From positions 113,440 through 177,439 of the forward strand of contig NZ_LNYZ01000013.1 in assembly GCF_001468065.1 (NCBI RefSeq): DNA of 64,000 nucleotides, written 5' to 3'. The notes beneath the pieces are model-generated. The model did not search any database and was not told the origin of the DNA. It saw only the letters and a list, made by a program, of their open reading frames with translations. The position numbers were made by a program, and so were the translations under genes. This document shows positions 1 through 8,613 of this stretch, piece by piece. Numbering within the stretch: position 1 is the stretch's first letter; each line of letters begins with the position of its first letter. Source of the stretch: Legionella steigerwaltii. Its GTDB lineage: Bacteria > Pseudomonadota > Gammaproteobacteria > Legionellales > Legionellaceae.

Positions 1-2
1 GA

Positions 3-1079
3 TTAAGTTATTCCGATGCATTAATTGTTTGGGTTTGTCTGTCTTTCATTTTAGGAATAATTGGTATAACCATCACCTTTTATTATGCTTTTTCTAAGCG
101 ATTTTTGCAGGAACACAAGGTCAATTTGTATCTACTTTATTTTGCTTTTTTTCCAACACTAATGAATCTTGTGACTCTGCAATTTGGTTGTATTTTATTG
201 TTTTTCATTATGGTGGGGTATTATTTTTATTTAAATCATCGCGACTATCTTGCTGGTATATCCTGGGGTATTATCATTGCGGTCAAATTGTTTCCTGCAT
301 TGTTATTTTTCTATGTTTTAAAACAAGGTCGTAAACAAGTTTTTGCAGTCATGCTGGTTACCTTATTAATTGCTTCATTTCTTCCCTTACTCATTCATGG
401 CTCCATGGTTTATGAGCACTATTTTAGGATGATGAGAGGCGTATTTTGGTATGGTGATAATTGGAATGCCTCAATTTATGGTTTCTTTTTTCGTCTATTT
501 TTTGGGAGTGAGAAACTCCCTAACATGTTTCATTTAAAACTGGTTAATCTATTTTATAGCGTTCTATTTCTTATTGTGCTCTTATGGTATTGGCGAAAAT
601 TAGGACCAACTGAAAGGAAGACTATAAATCACCACCCATTTTGCCTGACCCTGGCCATGATGTTATTTATGAGTCCTTTTGGCTGGGTTTATTATTTTCC
701 TTTATTAATTTTTCCCATGATTCTCATTTGGTTTGTCGCGTTAGAAGAACAAGAGGTTTCAGCAAAAACAATGTTTCTTTGGCTCTTCTGTCTTTTTCTT
801 ATTAATATTCCTGTTGATTATGTAAACAACCAGAAAATGACCAATGCTCTAGTACGAATCAGTTTGTTCTCCTCTTCTTTTTATGGCTTATGGCTTCTCT
901 GTTATCTTTTAGGTAAAAGAAAAAAACTCTATGGAAATAAGGAGATCCAATTTGGTGAAACATTGCATTATTCAATATCAACAATGAAAATTATTATCGG
1001 ATTAGGAGTGTTTGTTCCGGTAATATATTATCTTATACGTTTAATCAATTTAGCGTTTAATTTGGAATTAGGCTATTAA
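3..1079 (+). CDS. GT87-type polyprenol-linked membrane glycosyltransferase, 5' truncated by window edge
   Basis: The frame is open from base 3, so the gene begins outside the window. A TTG at 105 is internal, not a convincing start. The visible 358 residues are mostly hydrophobic, with about eight membrane segments. The motif GISWGIIIAVKLFPALLF, followed by a basic loop, resembles the conserved 'K.(Y/F)P' region of GT87/DUF2029 mannosyltransferases, which use a lipid-linked sugar donor at the inner membrane. The acceptor cannot be told from the sequence. The gene converges on comM across a short palindrome. The family call is likely; the specific role is unknown. Confidence 0.6.
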   Translation, partial: LSYSDALIVWVCLSFILGIIGITITFYYAFSKRFLQEHKVNLYLLYFAFFPTLMNLVTLQFGCILLFFIMVGYYFYLNHRDYLAGISWGIIIAVKLFPALLFFYVLKQGRKQVFAVMLVTLLIASFLPLLIHGSMVYEHYFRMMRGVFWYGDNWNASIYGFFFRLFFGSEKLPNMFHLKLVNLFYSVLFLIVLLWYWRKLGPTERKTINHHPFCLTLAMMLFMSPFGWVYYFPLLIFPMILIWFVALEEQEVSAKTMFLWLFCLFLINIPVDYVNNQKMTNALVRISLFSSSFYGLWLLCYLLGKRKKLYGNKEIQFGETLHYSISTMKIIIGLGVFVPVIYYLIRLINLAFNLELGY

Positions 1080-1115
1080 TAGCCTAATCAATACCCTCAT
1101 CAGCCCTTACTGGAG

Positions 1116-1169
1116 CCCTCTCCCTCATAGGGTGAAGGGAAATTTCTTAATGACTCTTCCCTTCATCCC
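1116..1169. repeat. palindromic repeat between convergent genes
   Basis: Arms at 1130-1142 and 1157-1169 are complementary with one mismatch (GGGTGAAGGGAA type). They are preceded by CCCTCTCCCTC. A similar CCCTCTCCCCC motif lies at 63850-63892. The right arm contains the comM stop codon (1163-1165). It could act as a bidirectional terminator, but no U-tract is evident. Confidence 0.5.
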
Positions 1170-2674
1170 GGGGTGCGTAAAGCATGCCTAAAGGATAATG
1201 CTTGTTGTAAATGATCTAAGCATACCTCACTGCTTTCGTTCATATCTGCAATAGTTCGTGCAACTTTCAATAAACGATGATATCCCCGAGCAGACAGTTT
1301 GAGTTGCAGCATAGACTGTCGTAAAAAATTTTGTTCTTGAGAACCTAATGCACACATTTGTTCGCATGTGTTTGCTCCTAAATGGGCATTAAGACAATTT
1401 TGTCGCTCCAATTGTTTGGCTCGTACTTTAATCACTCGTTCTCGGATAAGAGCACTTTGTTTCTTAGGATTAATATTCGGGGTAATTAATTCCTCTTGAG
1501 TGAGCGCTTGCACGGAGATATGCATGTCAATACGATCCAATAAAGGTGCTGAAATTTTGGCATGATATCGCTTAATGCGATCAGGGCTGCATAAACAGTT
1601 CGCTTGAGGATTACCCCATTGTCCACATGGACAGGGATTCATTGCTGCGATGAGCTGAAATTTCGCTGGAAACTCTATTTGAGCAGCAGCTCTTGAAATA
1701 CATATTGTTCCTGATTCCAGTGGTTGCCTCAATGTTTCGAGAACTTGTCGGTTAAATTCAGGTAGTTCATCCAGAAACAAAACCCCATGATGCGCTAGAG
1801 ATATTTCTCCAGGTTTCGGTGGATTTCCTCCACCAACTAAAGATACAGGTGAGGCCGTATGATGAGGTGCGCGAAAAGGTGGAAAGTTCCATTCACCAAA
1901 GTTAGGTAATTTGCTCCGTATGGAGTTAATTGCCACACATTCTAGGGCTTCTGCTTCAGATAGTTGAGGTAATAGCGTATTAAATCGCTTTGCTAGCATG
2001 GTTTTTCCACTTCCGGGAGCACCACTTAGTAGAATACTGTGTCCGCCATAAGCTGCAATTTCCATGGCCTTTTTCGCGTGAAACTGCCCTTTAATATCAG
2101 ACCAATCCTCTGCATATCGCATGGAACAAGATTCTGGTTTCGGTGGAAGTGGGTGTAACGAAGTTCCTTGACAAAGGTAGCTGCATACTTCACGCAAGTT
2201 GTTTGCACTATAGATGTTTTGATATCCAGTTAATGAGGCTTCATGAGCATTTGCACTGGCGATAACAAGTGAACTGTTGTCTTTATTTGCAGCTAAAACT
2301 GCAGGAATAATAGCGGAAATGCCTCGCAGCTCACCACTTAAAGCGAGCTCAGCTATAAACTCATGGTTGGATAATTGGTTTTGGGGAATTTGGTTTGAAG
2401 CAGCAAGAATACCAAGAGCGATTGGTAAATCAAAACCACTTCCTGTTTTAGGTAAATCCGCAGGCCCTAGATTCACAGTGATTTTACGGCAGGGAAATTC
2501 AAATTGGCTATTAATAATCGCAGAACGAACGCGATCCTTACTTTCCTTTACGGCGGTTTCAGCAAGACCTACTATGGTAAAACCAGGCAAGCCATTCGAT
2601 AAATGAACTTCTACTGACACAGGTTGTGCCAATATCCCAACAGTACTACGTGTTTTAGTAAACGCAAGATTCAT
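1163..2674 (-). CDS. comM: YifB/ComM family Mg-chelatase-like AAA+ ATPase
   Basis: The length (503 residues) matches ComM/YifB. The N-terminal domain (about 1-170) has the family's LSNGLPGFTIVGL and NLGPADLPK signatures. A Walker A motif GAPGSGKT lies near residue 217. The middle carries GEISLAHHGVLFLDELPEF and a CPCG cysteine motif. In naturally transformable gammaproteobacteria ComM is a helicase that promotes branch migration during integration of transforming DNA. Legionella is naturally competent, which fits. The last residues (RTPG) and the stop lie inside a repeat arm, so the C-terminus may have been trimmed or replaced. Start is the ATG at 2674. Confidence 0.93.
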   Translation of the reverse strand: MNLAFTKTRSTVGILAQPVSVEVHLSNGLPGFTIVGLAETAVKESKDRVRSAIINSQFEFPCRKITVNLGPADLPKTGSGFDLPIALGILAASNQIPQNQLSNHEFIAELALSGELRGISAIIPAVLAANKDNSSLVIASANAHEASLTGYQNIYSANNLREVCSYLCQGTSLHPLPPKPESCSMRYAEDWSDIKGQFHAKKAMEIAAYGGHSILLSGAPGSGKTMLAKRFNTLLPQLSEAEALECVAINSIRSKLPNFGEWNFPPFRAPHHTASPVSLVGGGNPPKPGEISLAHHGVLFLDELPEFNRQVLETLRQPLESGTICISRAAAQIEFPAKFQLIAAMNPCPCGQWGNPQANCLCSPDRIKRYHAKISAPLLDRIDMHISVQALTQEELITPNINPKKQSALIRERVIKVRAKQLERQNCLNAHLGANTCEQMCALGSQEQNFLRQSMLQLKLSARGYHRLLKVARTIADMNESSEVCLDHLQQALSFRHALRTPG

Positions 2675-2856
2675 TGCTTATTTCCTTTGATGTTGGACAA
2701 TTGTTCGACAAGATTTTCCTATTAGAGCATAACCTGCATTTTTTCCTTTACTGCTTCGTTATCTCTGGGTGCTCATTTACTTATGTAGACTCTGCATTAA
2801 AGCAAAATCTACAGATTATGTAGGAGCTTTTTTTGTCGCTAGAGTTTATGCTGCAA

Positions 2857-3120
2857 TTACTTTTTTTCTTTGTTAATCTGGGTCATTAAAACATCGACTT
2901 GTTTTTGAAGGTGTTCCACTTTTTCTCGAGTTCGCGCCAGAACTTTGGTTTGTACATCAAACTCTTCGCGAGTAATAAGATCCATATGTGAAAAAGCTGC
3001 TTGCAGTACCTCTTTAAATTTTTGTTGGATGTCTTTTTCAATGTTTTGTAGACTGGGGGGAAGAGCAGCAAAAAGTTTTTTTGCTAAATCGTCGAATTGT
3101 TTGGGGTCGAACATAATCAC
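2857..3120 (-). CDS. ubiK: UbiK (YqiC/BMFP) ubiquinone biosynthesis accessory factor
   Basis: This 87-residue protein starts MIMFDPKQFDDLAKKLF, characteristic of the BMFP/UbiK family. It has an amphipathic N-terminal helix and a C-terminal coiled coil (EEFDVQTKVLARTREKVEHLQ) that forms a trimer. UbiK supports aerobic ubiquinone synthesis by binding UbiJ and membrane lipid. The start may be the third codon (MFDPKQ, ATG at 3114). It is transcribed away from the P-II gene, leaving a short shared promoter region. Confidence 0.88.
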   Translation of the reverse strand: MIMFDPKQFDDLAKKLFAALPPSLQNIEKDIQQKFKEVLQAAFSHMDLITREEFDVQTKVLARTREKVEHLQKQVDVLMTQINKEKK

Positions 3121-3134
3121 TCCATGTTTGTTTT

Positions 3135-3161
3135 TTGCAAAGAGTCTAACAAAAGTATAAT
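3135..3161 (+). promoter_or_regulatory. candidate sigma-70 promoter of the P-II gene
   Basis: TTGCAA at 3135-3140 and a consensus TATAAT at 3156-3161 are separated by 15 bp, a little short. Transcription would start about 10 bases before the P-II ATG at 3178, so the leader is very short. Inferred from consensus only. Confidence 0.4.
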
Positions 3162-3177
3162 CACAGCGGAATATATT

Positions 3178-3519
3178 ATGAAAATGATTATGGCAATTAT
3201 TAAGCCGTTTAAACTAGATGATGTACATGAAGCGTTAATGGAAATAGGGGTTCCGGGAATAACCATTTCTGAAACACGCGGTTTTGGGCGACAAAAAGGG
3301 CATACAGAGTTGTATCGAGGGGCCGAATATGTAGTTGATTTCCTCCCTAAAATTAAAATCGAACTAGCCTTGCCTGATGATATGGTTGAATCTGCAATTG
3401 AAGCGATTTGCAAATCTGCTTATACAGGTAAGATTGGTGATGGTAAAATTTTTGTTTATGAATTGCAACAAGTGGTCCGTGTGCGTACTGGAGAAATTAA
3501 TGCAGACGCTTTAACCTAA
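3178..3519 (+). CDS. glnB: P-II family nitrogen regulatory protein
   Basis: The ATG at 3178 gives a 113-residue protein, the normal P-II length. A reading 27 codons longer is open but is not part of the family. MKMIMAIIKPFKLDDV and the T-loop GRQKGHTELYRGAEY are diagnostic, with the uridylylation Tyr at residue 51. P-II trimers sense 2-oxoglutarate, ATP/ADP and glutamine, and control glutamine synthetase adenylylation, NtrB or an ammonium channel. No amtB lies beside it, so GlnB versus GlnK cannot be decided from context. Confidence 0.93.
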   Translation: MKMIMAIIKPFKLDDVHEALMEIGVPGITISETRGFGRQKGHTELYRGAEYVVDFLPKIKIELALPDDMVESAIEAICKSAYTGKIGDGKIFVYELQQVVRVRTGEINADALT

Positions 3520-3530
3520 AAAAAAGCAAC

Positions 3531-4112
3531 CTAAAACCCGCCATACCAATAAATGGCGCGCTGAGTAATTACTGCATTGAGCTGAATATCCCAAGGTTCA
3601 GGTTCAAGGTAATCTACACGTTGGAATTGGTAAGCTACACCAATTAATGGACAATTTTCTTTACCTTTAAAGGTACGATCGTAATAACCAGCGCCCATAC
3701 CAAGTCGATTACAACGTACATCAAAAGCAACTAATGGTACTAAGGCCAAGTCCAGCTCTTCTACAGGAATGGATAAATTAGGATCAACAGCAGGTTCAGC
3801 AATCCCATAACGATTTTTTTGAAAGGGAGTATCAGATGATGCGGGTAAAAAGGAAAGAGTCGAATTTTCTTCATTAAGGACAGGAAAATAACAGATTTTT
3901 CCTTGTAAGAGTGCATTCTTCCAAAGTTCATCCAAATCAATTTCGCCGTTAATCGCAAAATAAAGTGCAATTTGTTTTGCATCTCGATATTGCTCCAAAA
4001 AGCGAATACGATTACATACTTGACTTGATGCTGTGGCACGATACGAAATAGAGATCTTAGATCGTATTTGTTTCATCGTATCTCTTAAAGCCTTTTTGAC
4101 TAGATCTGTCAT
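3531..4112 (-). CDS. ygfA: 5-formyltetrahydrofolate cyclo-ligase
   Basis: This 193-residue protein has the family's C-terminal motif RLGMGAGYYDRTF (nucleotide and folate binding) and the N-terminal basic helix RDTMKQIRSKIS. It converts 5-formyl-THF to 5,10-methenyl-THF using ATP. It converges on the P-II gene with an 11-bp gap. In many gammaproteobacteria the gene follows 6S RNA; no 6S-like sequence could be recognised upstream. Confidence 0.92.
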   Translation of the reverse strand: MTDLVKKALRDTMKQIRSKISISYRATASSQVCNRIRFLEQYRDAKQIALYFAINGEIDLDELWKNALLQGKICYFPVLNEENSTLSFLPASSDTPFQKNRYGIAEPAVDPNLSIPVEELDLALVPLVAFDVRCNRLGMGAGYYDRTFKGKENCPLIGVAYQFQRVDYLEPEPWDIQLNAVITQRAIYWYGGF

Positions 4113-4302
4113 ACAGGTATCGGTGTATTGTTCTCTTTAAATTATCGATTCTTTATTGTAAAAATTCAAGGTATTGAGATGCTCTAAAGCATTTGTCACT
4201 CTTTAAACTCAGGAATTCGCTGGTTTTTTTAAAAAAAACTAGGCAAGAAAGAAAAAATACGGTATATAAGCCGTCCTGGTTTTTTATGATCTTTTGATAT
4301 TA

Positions 4303-4439
4303 GGTCTGTTGACAATTCGCTAGATTAAGACAAAATGATGAAATTTAAGGGCACCGAAACGCAGCATATATGAACTATGTGAGTGTTGGAGCATATTAAA
4401 ACTCATTATTTTGACCAAGGTAGTAAGGTCAACAACCCC
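4303..4439 (+). mobile_element. TA-flanked MITE-like palindromic repeat, copy A
   Basis: The element is bounded by TA at 4301-4302 and 4440-4441, with inverted ends of the type GGTCTGTTGAC and GTCAACAACCCC. It fills most of the 365-bp gap between ygfA and the small gene at 4478. Its internal sequence (GAGCACCGAAACGCAGC-like core) aligns with the reverse complement of the copies at 23868-24009 and 52510-52652 and with a shortened copy at 45857-45976. There is no coding capacity. The rest of the gap (4113-4300) is AT-rich with nothing recognisable. Confidence 0.72.
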
Positions 4440-4477
4440 TAGATTTCAGGTACAGTATAACTCATTGAGAGAATGGT

Positions 4478-4675
4478 ATGAGTGATTTGTTTGAAGATGA
4501 TGAAGATGCTGTTGTAGAAGTCGGAGAAGACTTCGTCGATGTTGATAGCGAGTTGGATGTAGAGGCTGAGGTTACTGAGACCGTGCCTCGTGGTTTGGAC
4601 GCGCGTAGAAGATTGGAAAATATGTTGGATGAAAAACGTTTACGTGATGAACTGGACGATTTTGGAGACTATTAA
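4478..4675 (+). CDS. small acidic PA3496-family protein
   Basis: The protein has 65 residues: an acidic N-terminal half, then GLDARRRLENMLDEKRLRDEL, resembling the RR.LE..LE.RRL..EL.DF motif of PA3496-family proteins ('putative envelope integrity protein'). There is no signal peptide or membrane segment. The molecular function is unknown. GAGAGA about 7 bases before the ATG is a plausible ribosome-binding site. The pabC-like gene follows 58 bp downstream and may be co-transcribed. Confidence 0.75.
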   Translation: MSDLFEDDEDAVVEVGEDFVDVDSELDVEAEVTETVPRGLDARRRLENMLDEKRLRDELDDFGDY

Positions 4676-4733
4676 CCTGACTCGTCAATGAGTTCAACTG
4701 CTTTTTCTCAAATTATAGGTTTAAGTACGGTTT

Positions 4734-5540
4734 ATGATACGAACACGAGTACTCAAGGAAGGGGAAAGCAGTTTTGCGTTTCCAATCGATGATCGCATCT
4801 TTTTGGGCGAGGCTTTGTTTGAAACGCTTAAAGTGGAAGACTCTGAGCCATGTTGTGCCTATTTGCATTGGCAGCGGTTAAGTGATTCCGCACAAAAACT
4901 GGGTATCCCCTTTGATCTTTCTTTTGAGCAGTGGCTAGAACATCTGCTTCATAAAATTAAACGTGATAATTTATATCACGGTGGTATTAAAGCAATTTTA
5001 AGCGGAGGCTCTGCACCTAGGGGATTGGTAGCCCAAGGAAAGATAAGCCAACTCATATTTCAGACTTTTAATTATACGGTGGAAACTCATCCGTTACGAT
5101 TGGTTAGCGCGTCATGGTTAAGAGACGGAAACAACCCTATCTATCAAGTTAAATCAGTCAATTATTTAGAGGCTATCTTGGCCCGTCGCCAAGCAATTTC
5201 TTTAGGCGCTGATGATGCATTGTTTTTTAACTTGCAGCATCATGCGACAGAAACCACATGTGCGAATCTATTTTTGATACACGATAAGTGTTTGCTGACT
5301 CCTCCTATAAGTGATGGTGTACTTCCTGGTATTACCCGCTCAAGGCTTTTGCAATTGTCTAAACAACAAGGTTTAAGTTGTATCGAGTCTTCTCTGACAA
5401 AAACAATGCTTAAAAATGCGGATGCTCTTTTTGTAACTAACTCTTTGCAGGGAATTCGTCCAATACTTTCTCTAGACGACATCGTATTTGCAGTAGAGCA
5501 TCCATTAATTAATCAATTATCTGCTTCTTTGAGTATTTGA
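4734..5540 (+). CDS. pabC: class IV aminotransferase, probably aminodeoxychorismate lyase
   Basis: The protein has 268 residues. The fold-type IV PLP lysine is Lys140 in VKSVNYLEAILARR. Glu173 in ATETTCANLF and GITRSRLL match the cofactor-binding motifs. Length and the loose N-terminus suit PabC, which makes p-aminobenzoate for folate, better than BCAT (about 300 residues). A D-amino-acid aminotransferase is the alternative. The 3' end overlaps the convergent TVP38 gene by 32 bp. Confidence 0.75.
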   Translation: MIRTRVLKEGESSFAFPIDDRIFLGEALFETLKVEDSEPCCAYLHWQRLSDSAQKLGIPFDLSFEQWLEHLLHKIKRDNLYHGGIKAILSGGSAPRGLVAQGKISQLIFQTFNYTVETHPLRLVSASWLRDGNNPIYQVKSVNYLEAILARRQAISLGADDALFFNLQHHATETTCANLFLIHDKCLLTPPISDGVLPGITRSRLLQLSKQQGLSCIESSLTKTMLKNADALFVTNSLQGIRPILSLDDIVFAVEHPLINQLSASLSI

Positions 5541-6195
5541 AACGAAAGTTATTAAGGTGCAGGAGCTTAATAATGCACAACAACACGACAACTAAACCTG
5601 CGATTAGGATTTCTTTGTTTTTATAAAAAGCTCCTTGTTTTAATAAAGCCTCCATTCCAGCATAACCAAAATAGGTATAAACAATTTCAGCAGGAATAAG
5701 AAAAATAAAAGTAGTCATTAGATAAGATCGGAATTTTATCGCTGTTATCCCTAAGCCATAATTGACTATATTAAAAGGAACGATCGGAAATAATCGCAGA
5801 AGGGCAACAATCATCCAGCCCCGTTGTTCTACGGCAGAAATTAGTTTTCTTAGCCTTTTTCCTTTTCTTTGCGAAAACCAGTCATACACCAGATGTCTGG
5901 TAATTAAAAAAGAGACAGCAGCACCGCTGGTTGCGCCTAATAAATTAAGTAGGGTGCCAAAAAAGGGGCCAAAAAGAGCTCCTCCAGCTAAAGTGATTAC
6001 CATAGTTGGTAAGAACATAACGGTTGCAAAACAATATATAATTAAAAATAGAAGGGGTGCAAACCAGCCAAGATGGTTAACCCAGTTAATGATTTCACTT
6101 GAATAGTTTTGAAAAAAGAAGGCAGTGGTAATTAGGAATACCAAAGCTAAAACAATGAAGATTACTCTTACAGGATGAATGATACGGTAATTCAT
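5509..6195 (-). CDS. TVP38/TMEM64 (VTT/DedA-like) inner membrane protein
   Basis: The 228 residues contain about five or six hydrophobic segments. A re-entrant VTT-type core includes GGALFGPFFGTLLNLLGATSGAA (residues about 70-92) and FLITRHLVYDWF. An R.FPIVPFNIVNYGLG loop is typical of TVP38. The family is related to DedA flippase-like proteins; substrates are not established. It overlaps pabC tail to tail and is divergent from the Aas-like gene. Confidence 0.87.
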   Translation of the reverse strand: MNYRIIHPVRVIFIVLALVFLITTAFFFQNYSSEIINWVNHLGWFAPLLFLIIYCFATVMFLPTMVITLAGGALFGPFFGTLLNLLGATSGAAVSFLITRHLVYDWFSQRKGKRLRKLISAVEQRGWMIVALLRLFPIVPFNIVNYGLGITAIKFRSYLMTTFIFLIPAEIVYTYFGYAGMEALLKQGAFYKNKEILIAGLVVVLLCIIKLLHLNNFRFKYSKKQIID

Positions 6196-6358
6196 AGAAT
6201 TTGTTTTGGCATTGAATAAATCGTGTCAGTAGTCGTACTACTGTCCTTAGCAATCAATTTATCAAGAAGTCTATTACACCTGGTTATACGTTGCAATCTT
6301 GAAAAAATAGGATTGATTAGGTATAACCAAAGCGAATTTTTATAAGAGAAGTAGAGAC

Positions 6359-8527
6359 ATGGAACAAGTTACCTGGAAGGAAAGACAAAAACAGCGCGCT
6401 CGTAATTGGATTAGAGCAATATTAGCTCGCTGGTTTAAAGTCGAGTTAAGTGGTAATTATCAACCCGAACCTAACTCGGTGATTATTGCCAACAGAACTT
6501 CAACAATTGATTTGCTTTTGCTTGCGGCTTTTTTACCTGAGCAATTGACTGTAGCTTTTCCGCCACACTCATCAACCAAATTTTGGATGAAGAAGATGAT
6601 GATGCTCTTCGCCGATGTCATTACCATCGATTCTTCTAATGCTTTTGCAGCAAGAGCGTTGGTAAAAGCAATACGAGACGGAAAACGTTGTGTTATTTTT
6701 CCTCAAGGAATTGGCTTGCAGGAAGATAGCTTGAAGGTTTTTGACGCCCCAGGAATGGTATTACAAAAGGCAGGATCTTCGGTTATTCCAATTCGTATTG
6801 ATGGAGCACAGCATAGTATTTTCTCTATCAGCAAAGATAAGCACCTTATACGCTTATTTCCCAAGATTATATTGCATGTATTACCCACACAATCCTATAT
6901 ACAGGAAAAAAATCAGTCTCTTGATAGAAATGCTGTGAGCACTCGTTTATTTCATTTGATTAGTGAGCTAACTTTTGCAAACAGCTTTCAGCCAATGTCA
7001 ATGTTTGAAGCGCTTATTCAAGGAGCTGCATTAGGAGCAAAGAATAAGGCACGCATTGAAGATGCAAATCGTGCTCCATTAACGCATAAGCAATTTCTTG
7101 CTCGTTGCTTTATTTTGGGCCGACAAATTAAAAAACAAACCCATGTGGGGGAACATGTAGGCATCATGTTGCCTACGACCATTGTAGGCATGGTTACTCT
7201 TTTTGCTCTGCATGCATATCGACGTATCCCTGCTATGCTCAATTTCAGTCTTGGACTCAATAATTTATTGGCTACATGCAAGGTTGCAGAAGTAAAAACA
7301 ATTTATACGGCAAGACAATTCATCACCACAGCAAAACTGGAAGGTTTGGTCGAGGGGCTACAAAAATCAGGAATAAATGTTTATTTTCTTGAAGATTTTA
7401 AGTCTTCCATTAATTTGGGCCATAAACTTTCCGGGTTACTCAAGGGGCTATTCCCTTCGTGGGCTTATCAACTCGTTGGCGATCCGGTTTCCCCAGATGA
7501 TGCAGGTGTCATCTTATTCACTTCTGGTTCAGAGGGGGTACCCAAGGGCGTCGTTTTAACCCATTCCAATTTATTGGCGAATTGCTCTCAATTAACTTCA
7601 CGGGTAGACTTTTCTTTTCGTGATAAATTTTTTAATTCTTTACCTATATTCCACTGTTTTGGATTAACTACCGGTTCAATTCTTCCCCTAATACAGGGCA
7701 TCAGTTGCTTTTATTATCCTTCTCCCTTGCATTATAAAATAATTCCGGGGCTGGTTTATCAAACCGGAGCTACCATCATGTTTGGGACGGATACTTTTTT
7801 AACAGGTTATGCTCGAGCCGCAGAACGGCATGATTTTAGTAGCGTGCGCTACATTTTTGCTGGTGCCGAAAAGGTGAAACCGGAGACAATGCGACATTGG
7901 ATTGATACTTTTGGGGTAAAAATTTATGAAGGTTATGGTGCTACAGAAGCTTCGCCTGTAATTTCCATGAATTGCCCCTTAGCTTCTATCCCAGGTAGTG
8001 TTGGGATGTTATTACCTTTTATGGAAAGTCGAATTCAACCCGTAGATGGTATTGCTGAGGGAGGGCGTTTAATAGTGCGCGGCCCTAATGTGATGAAGGG
8101 CTATCTCTCTTCTGAAAAGCCTGGAATGCTCATTACTCCAGAGAATGGATGGCATGATACTGGAGATATAGTCACGATGAATGATGAAAAATTCATTACG
8201 ATTGCTGGCCGGGCAAAACGTTTTGCTAAGATTGCAGGTGAAATGGTTTCTCTTACGGCAGTAGAAGGAGTTGCTGCGTCAATTTGGCCTGAATTGTTAC
8301 ATGCTGCGGTGAGTAAGAAAAGTCCAAAAAAAGGAGAAACAATTATATTGTATAGCGAGGCAAGTCATGCTGATAAGGCAAGTTTTGTTAAAAAAATAAA
8401 AGAGTTGGATTATTCAGAATTACTCATCCCCCATCAGATTTTTCCAGGAAGCAAGATCCCTGTTTTACCTTCAGGAAAAATTGATTACGTAAGCATTGAA
8501 AAAGAACTGGAAGACGAATTAGCTTAA
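6359..8527 (+). CDS. aas: Aas-like acyl-ACP synthetase with a degenerate acyltransferase domain
   Basis: The 722 residues match E. coli Aas (719) in length and two-domain layout. The C-terminal AMP-binding half is intact: TSGSEGVPKGVVLTHSN, YGATEASPV, GWHDTGD, GRAKRFAKIAGE and the final VLPSGKID lysine. The N-terminal PlsC-like half lacks the catalytic HX4D histidine: residues 45-51 read NRTSTID, with Arg46 in place of His. The FPEG glutamate is also replaced (FPQG, Gln116). The protein could therefore activate fatty acids but probably cannot acylate lysophospholipid itself. AGAGAAG before the ATG supports the start. Confidence 0.85.
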   Translation: MEQVTWKERQKQRARNWIRAILARWFKVELSGNYQPEPNSVIIANRTSTIDLLLLAAFLPEQLTVAFPPHSSTKFWMKKMMMLFADVITIDSSNAFAARALVKAIRDGKRCVIFPQGIGLQEDSLKVFDAPGMVLQKAGSSVIPIRIDGAQHSIFSISKDKHLIRLFPKIILHVLPTQSYIQEKNQSLDRNAVSTRLFHLISELTFANSFQPMSMFEALIQGAALGAKNKARIEDANRAPLTHKQFLARCFILGRQIKKQTHVGEHVGIMLPTTIVGMVTLFALHAYRRIPAMLNFSLGLNNLLATCKVAEVKTIYTARQFITTAKLEGLVEGLQKSGINVYFLEDFKSSINLGHKLSGLLKGLFPSWAYQLVGDPVSPDDAGVILFTSGSEGVPKGVVLTHSNLLANCSQLTSRVDFSFRDKFFNSLPIFHCFGLTTGSILPLIQGISCFYYPSPLHYKIIPGLVYQTGATIMFGTDTFLTGYARAAERHDFSSVRYIFAGAEKVKPETMRHWIDTFGVKIYEGYGATEASPVISMNCPLASIPGSVGMLLPFMESRIQPVDGIAEGGRLIVRGPNVMKGYLSSEKPGMLITPENGWHDTGDIVTMNDEKFITIAGRAKRFAKIAGEMVSLTAVEGVAASIWPELLHAAVSKKSPKKGETIILYSEASHADKASFVKKIKELDYSELLIPHQIFPGSKIPVLPSGKIDYVSIEKELEDELA

Positions 8528-8612
8528 TGTAGCCTGGGTGCAGCGCAGCGTAACCCAGGTTTTCCCTAGCAGGAGTTCTTGGGTTACGGCTTGCGCCTTC
8601 ACCCAGGCTACA
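8528..8612. repeat. GTAGCCTGGGTG palindromic repeat
   Basis: The outer arms read TGTAGCCTGGGTG and CACCCAGGCTACA, with inner imperfect complementarity. The repeat separates the convergent aas and phaC genes and begins one base after the aas stop. Full copies lie at 11136-11217, 37728-37810 and 61332-61424; partial copies at 21541, 22739 and 40418. It may serve as a bidirectional terminator. Confidence 0.75.
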
Positions 8613-8613
8613 T

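Noticed and set aside
2277..2606. Plus-strand open frame opposite comM
   Set aside because: It is the antisense of a conserved AAA+ gene, with low-complexity translation and no ribosome-binding site.
4113..4300. 6S RNA (ssrS) upstream of ygfA
   Set aside because: The location is typical, but the sequence is AT-rich. The characteristic closing stem and central bubble could not be recognised, and much of the gap is a MITE-like repeat.
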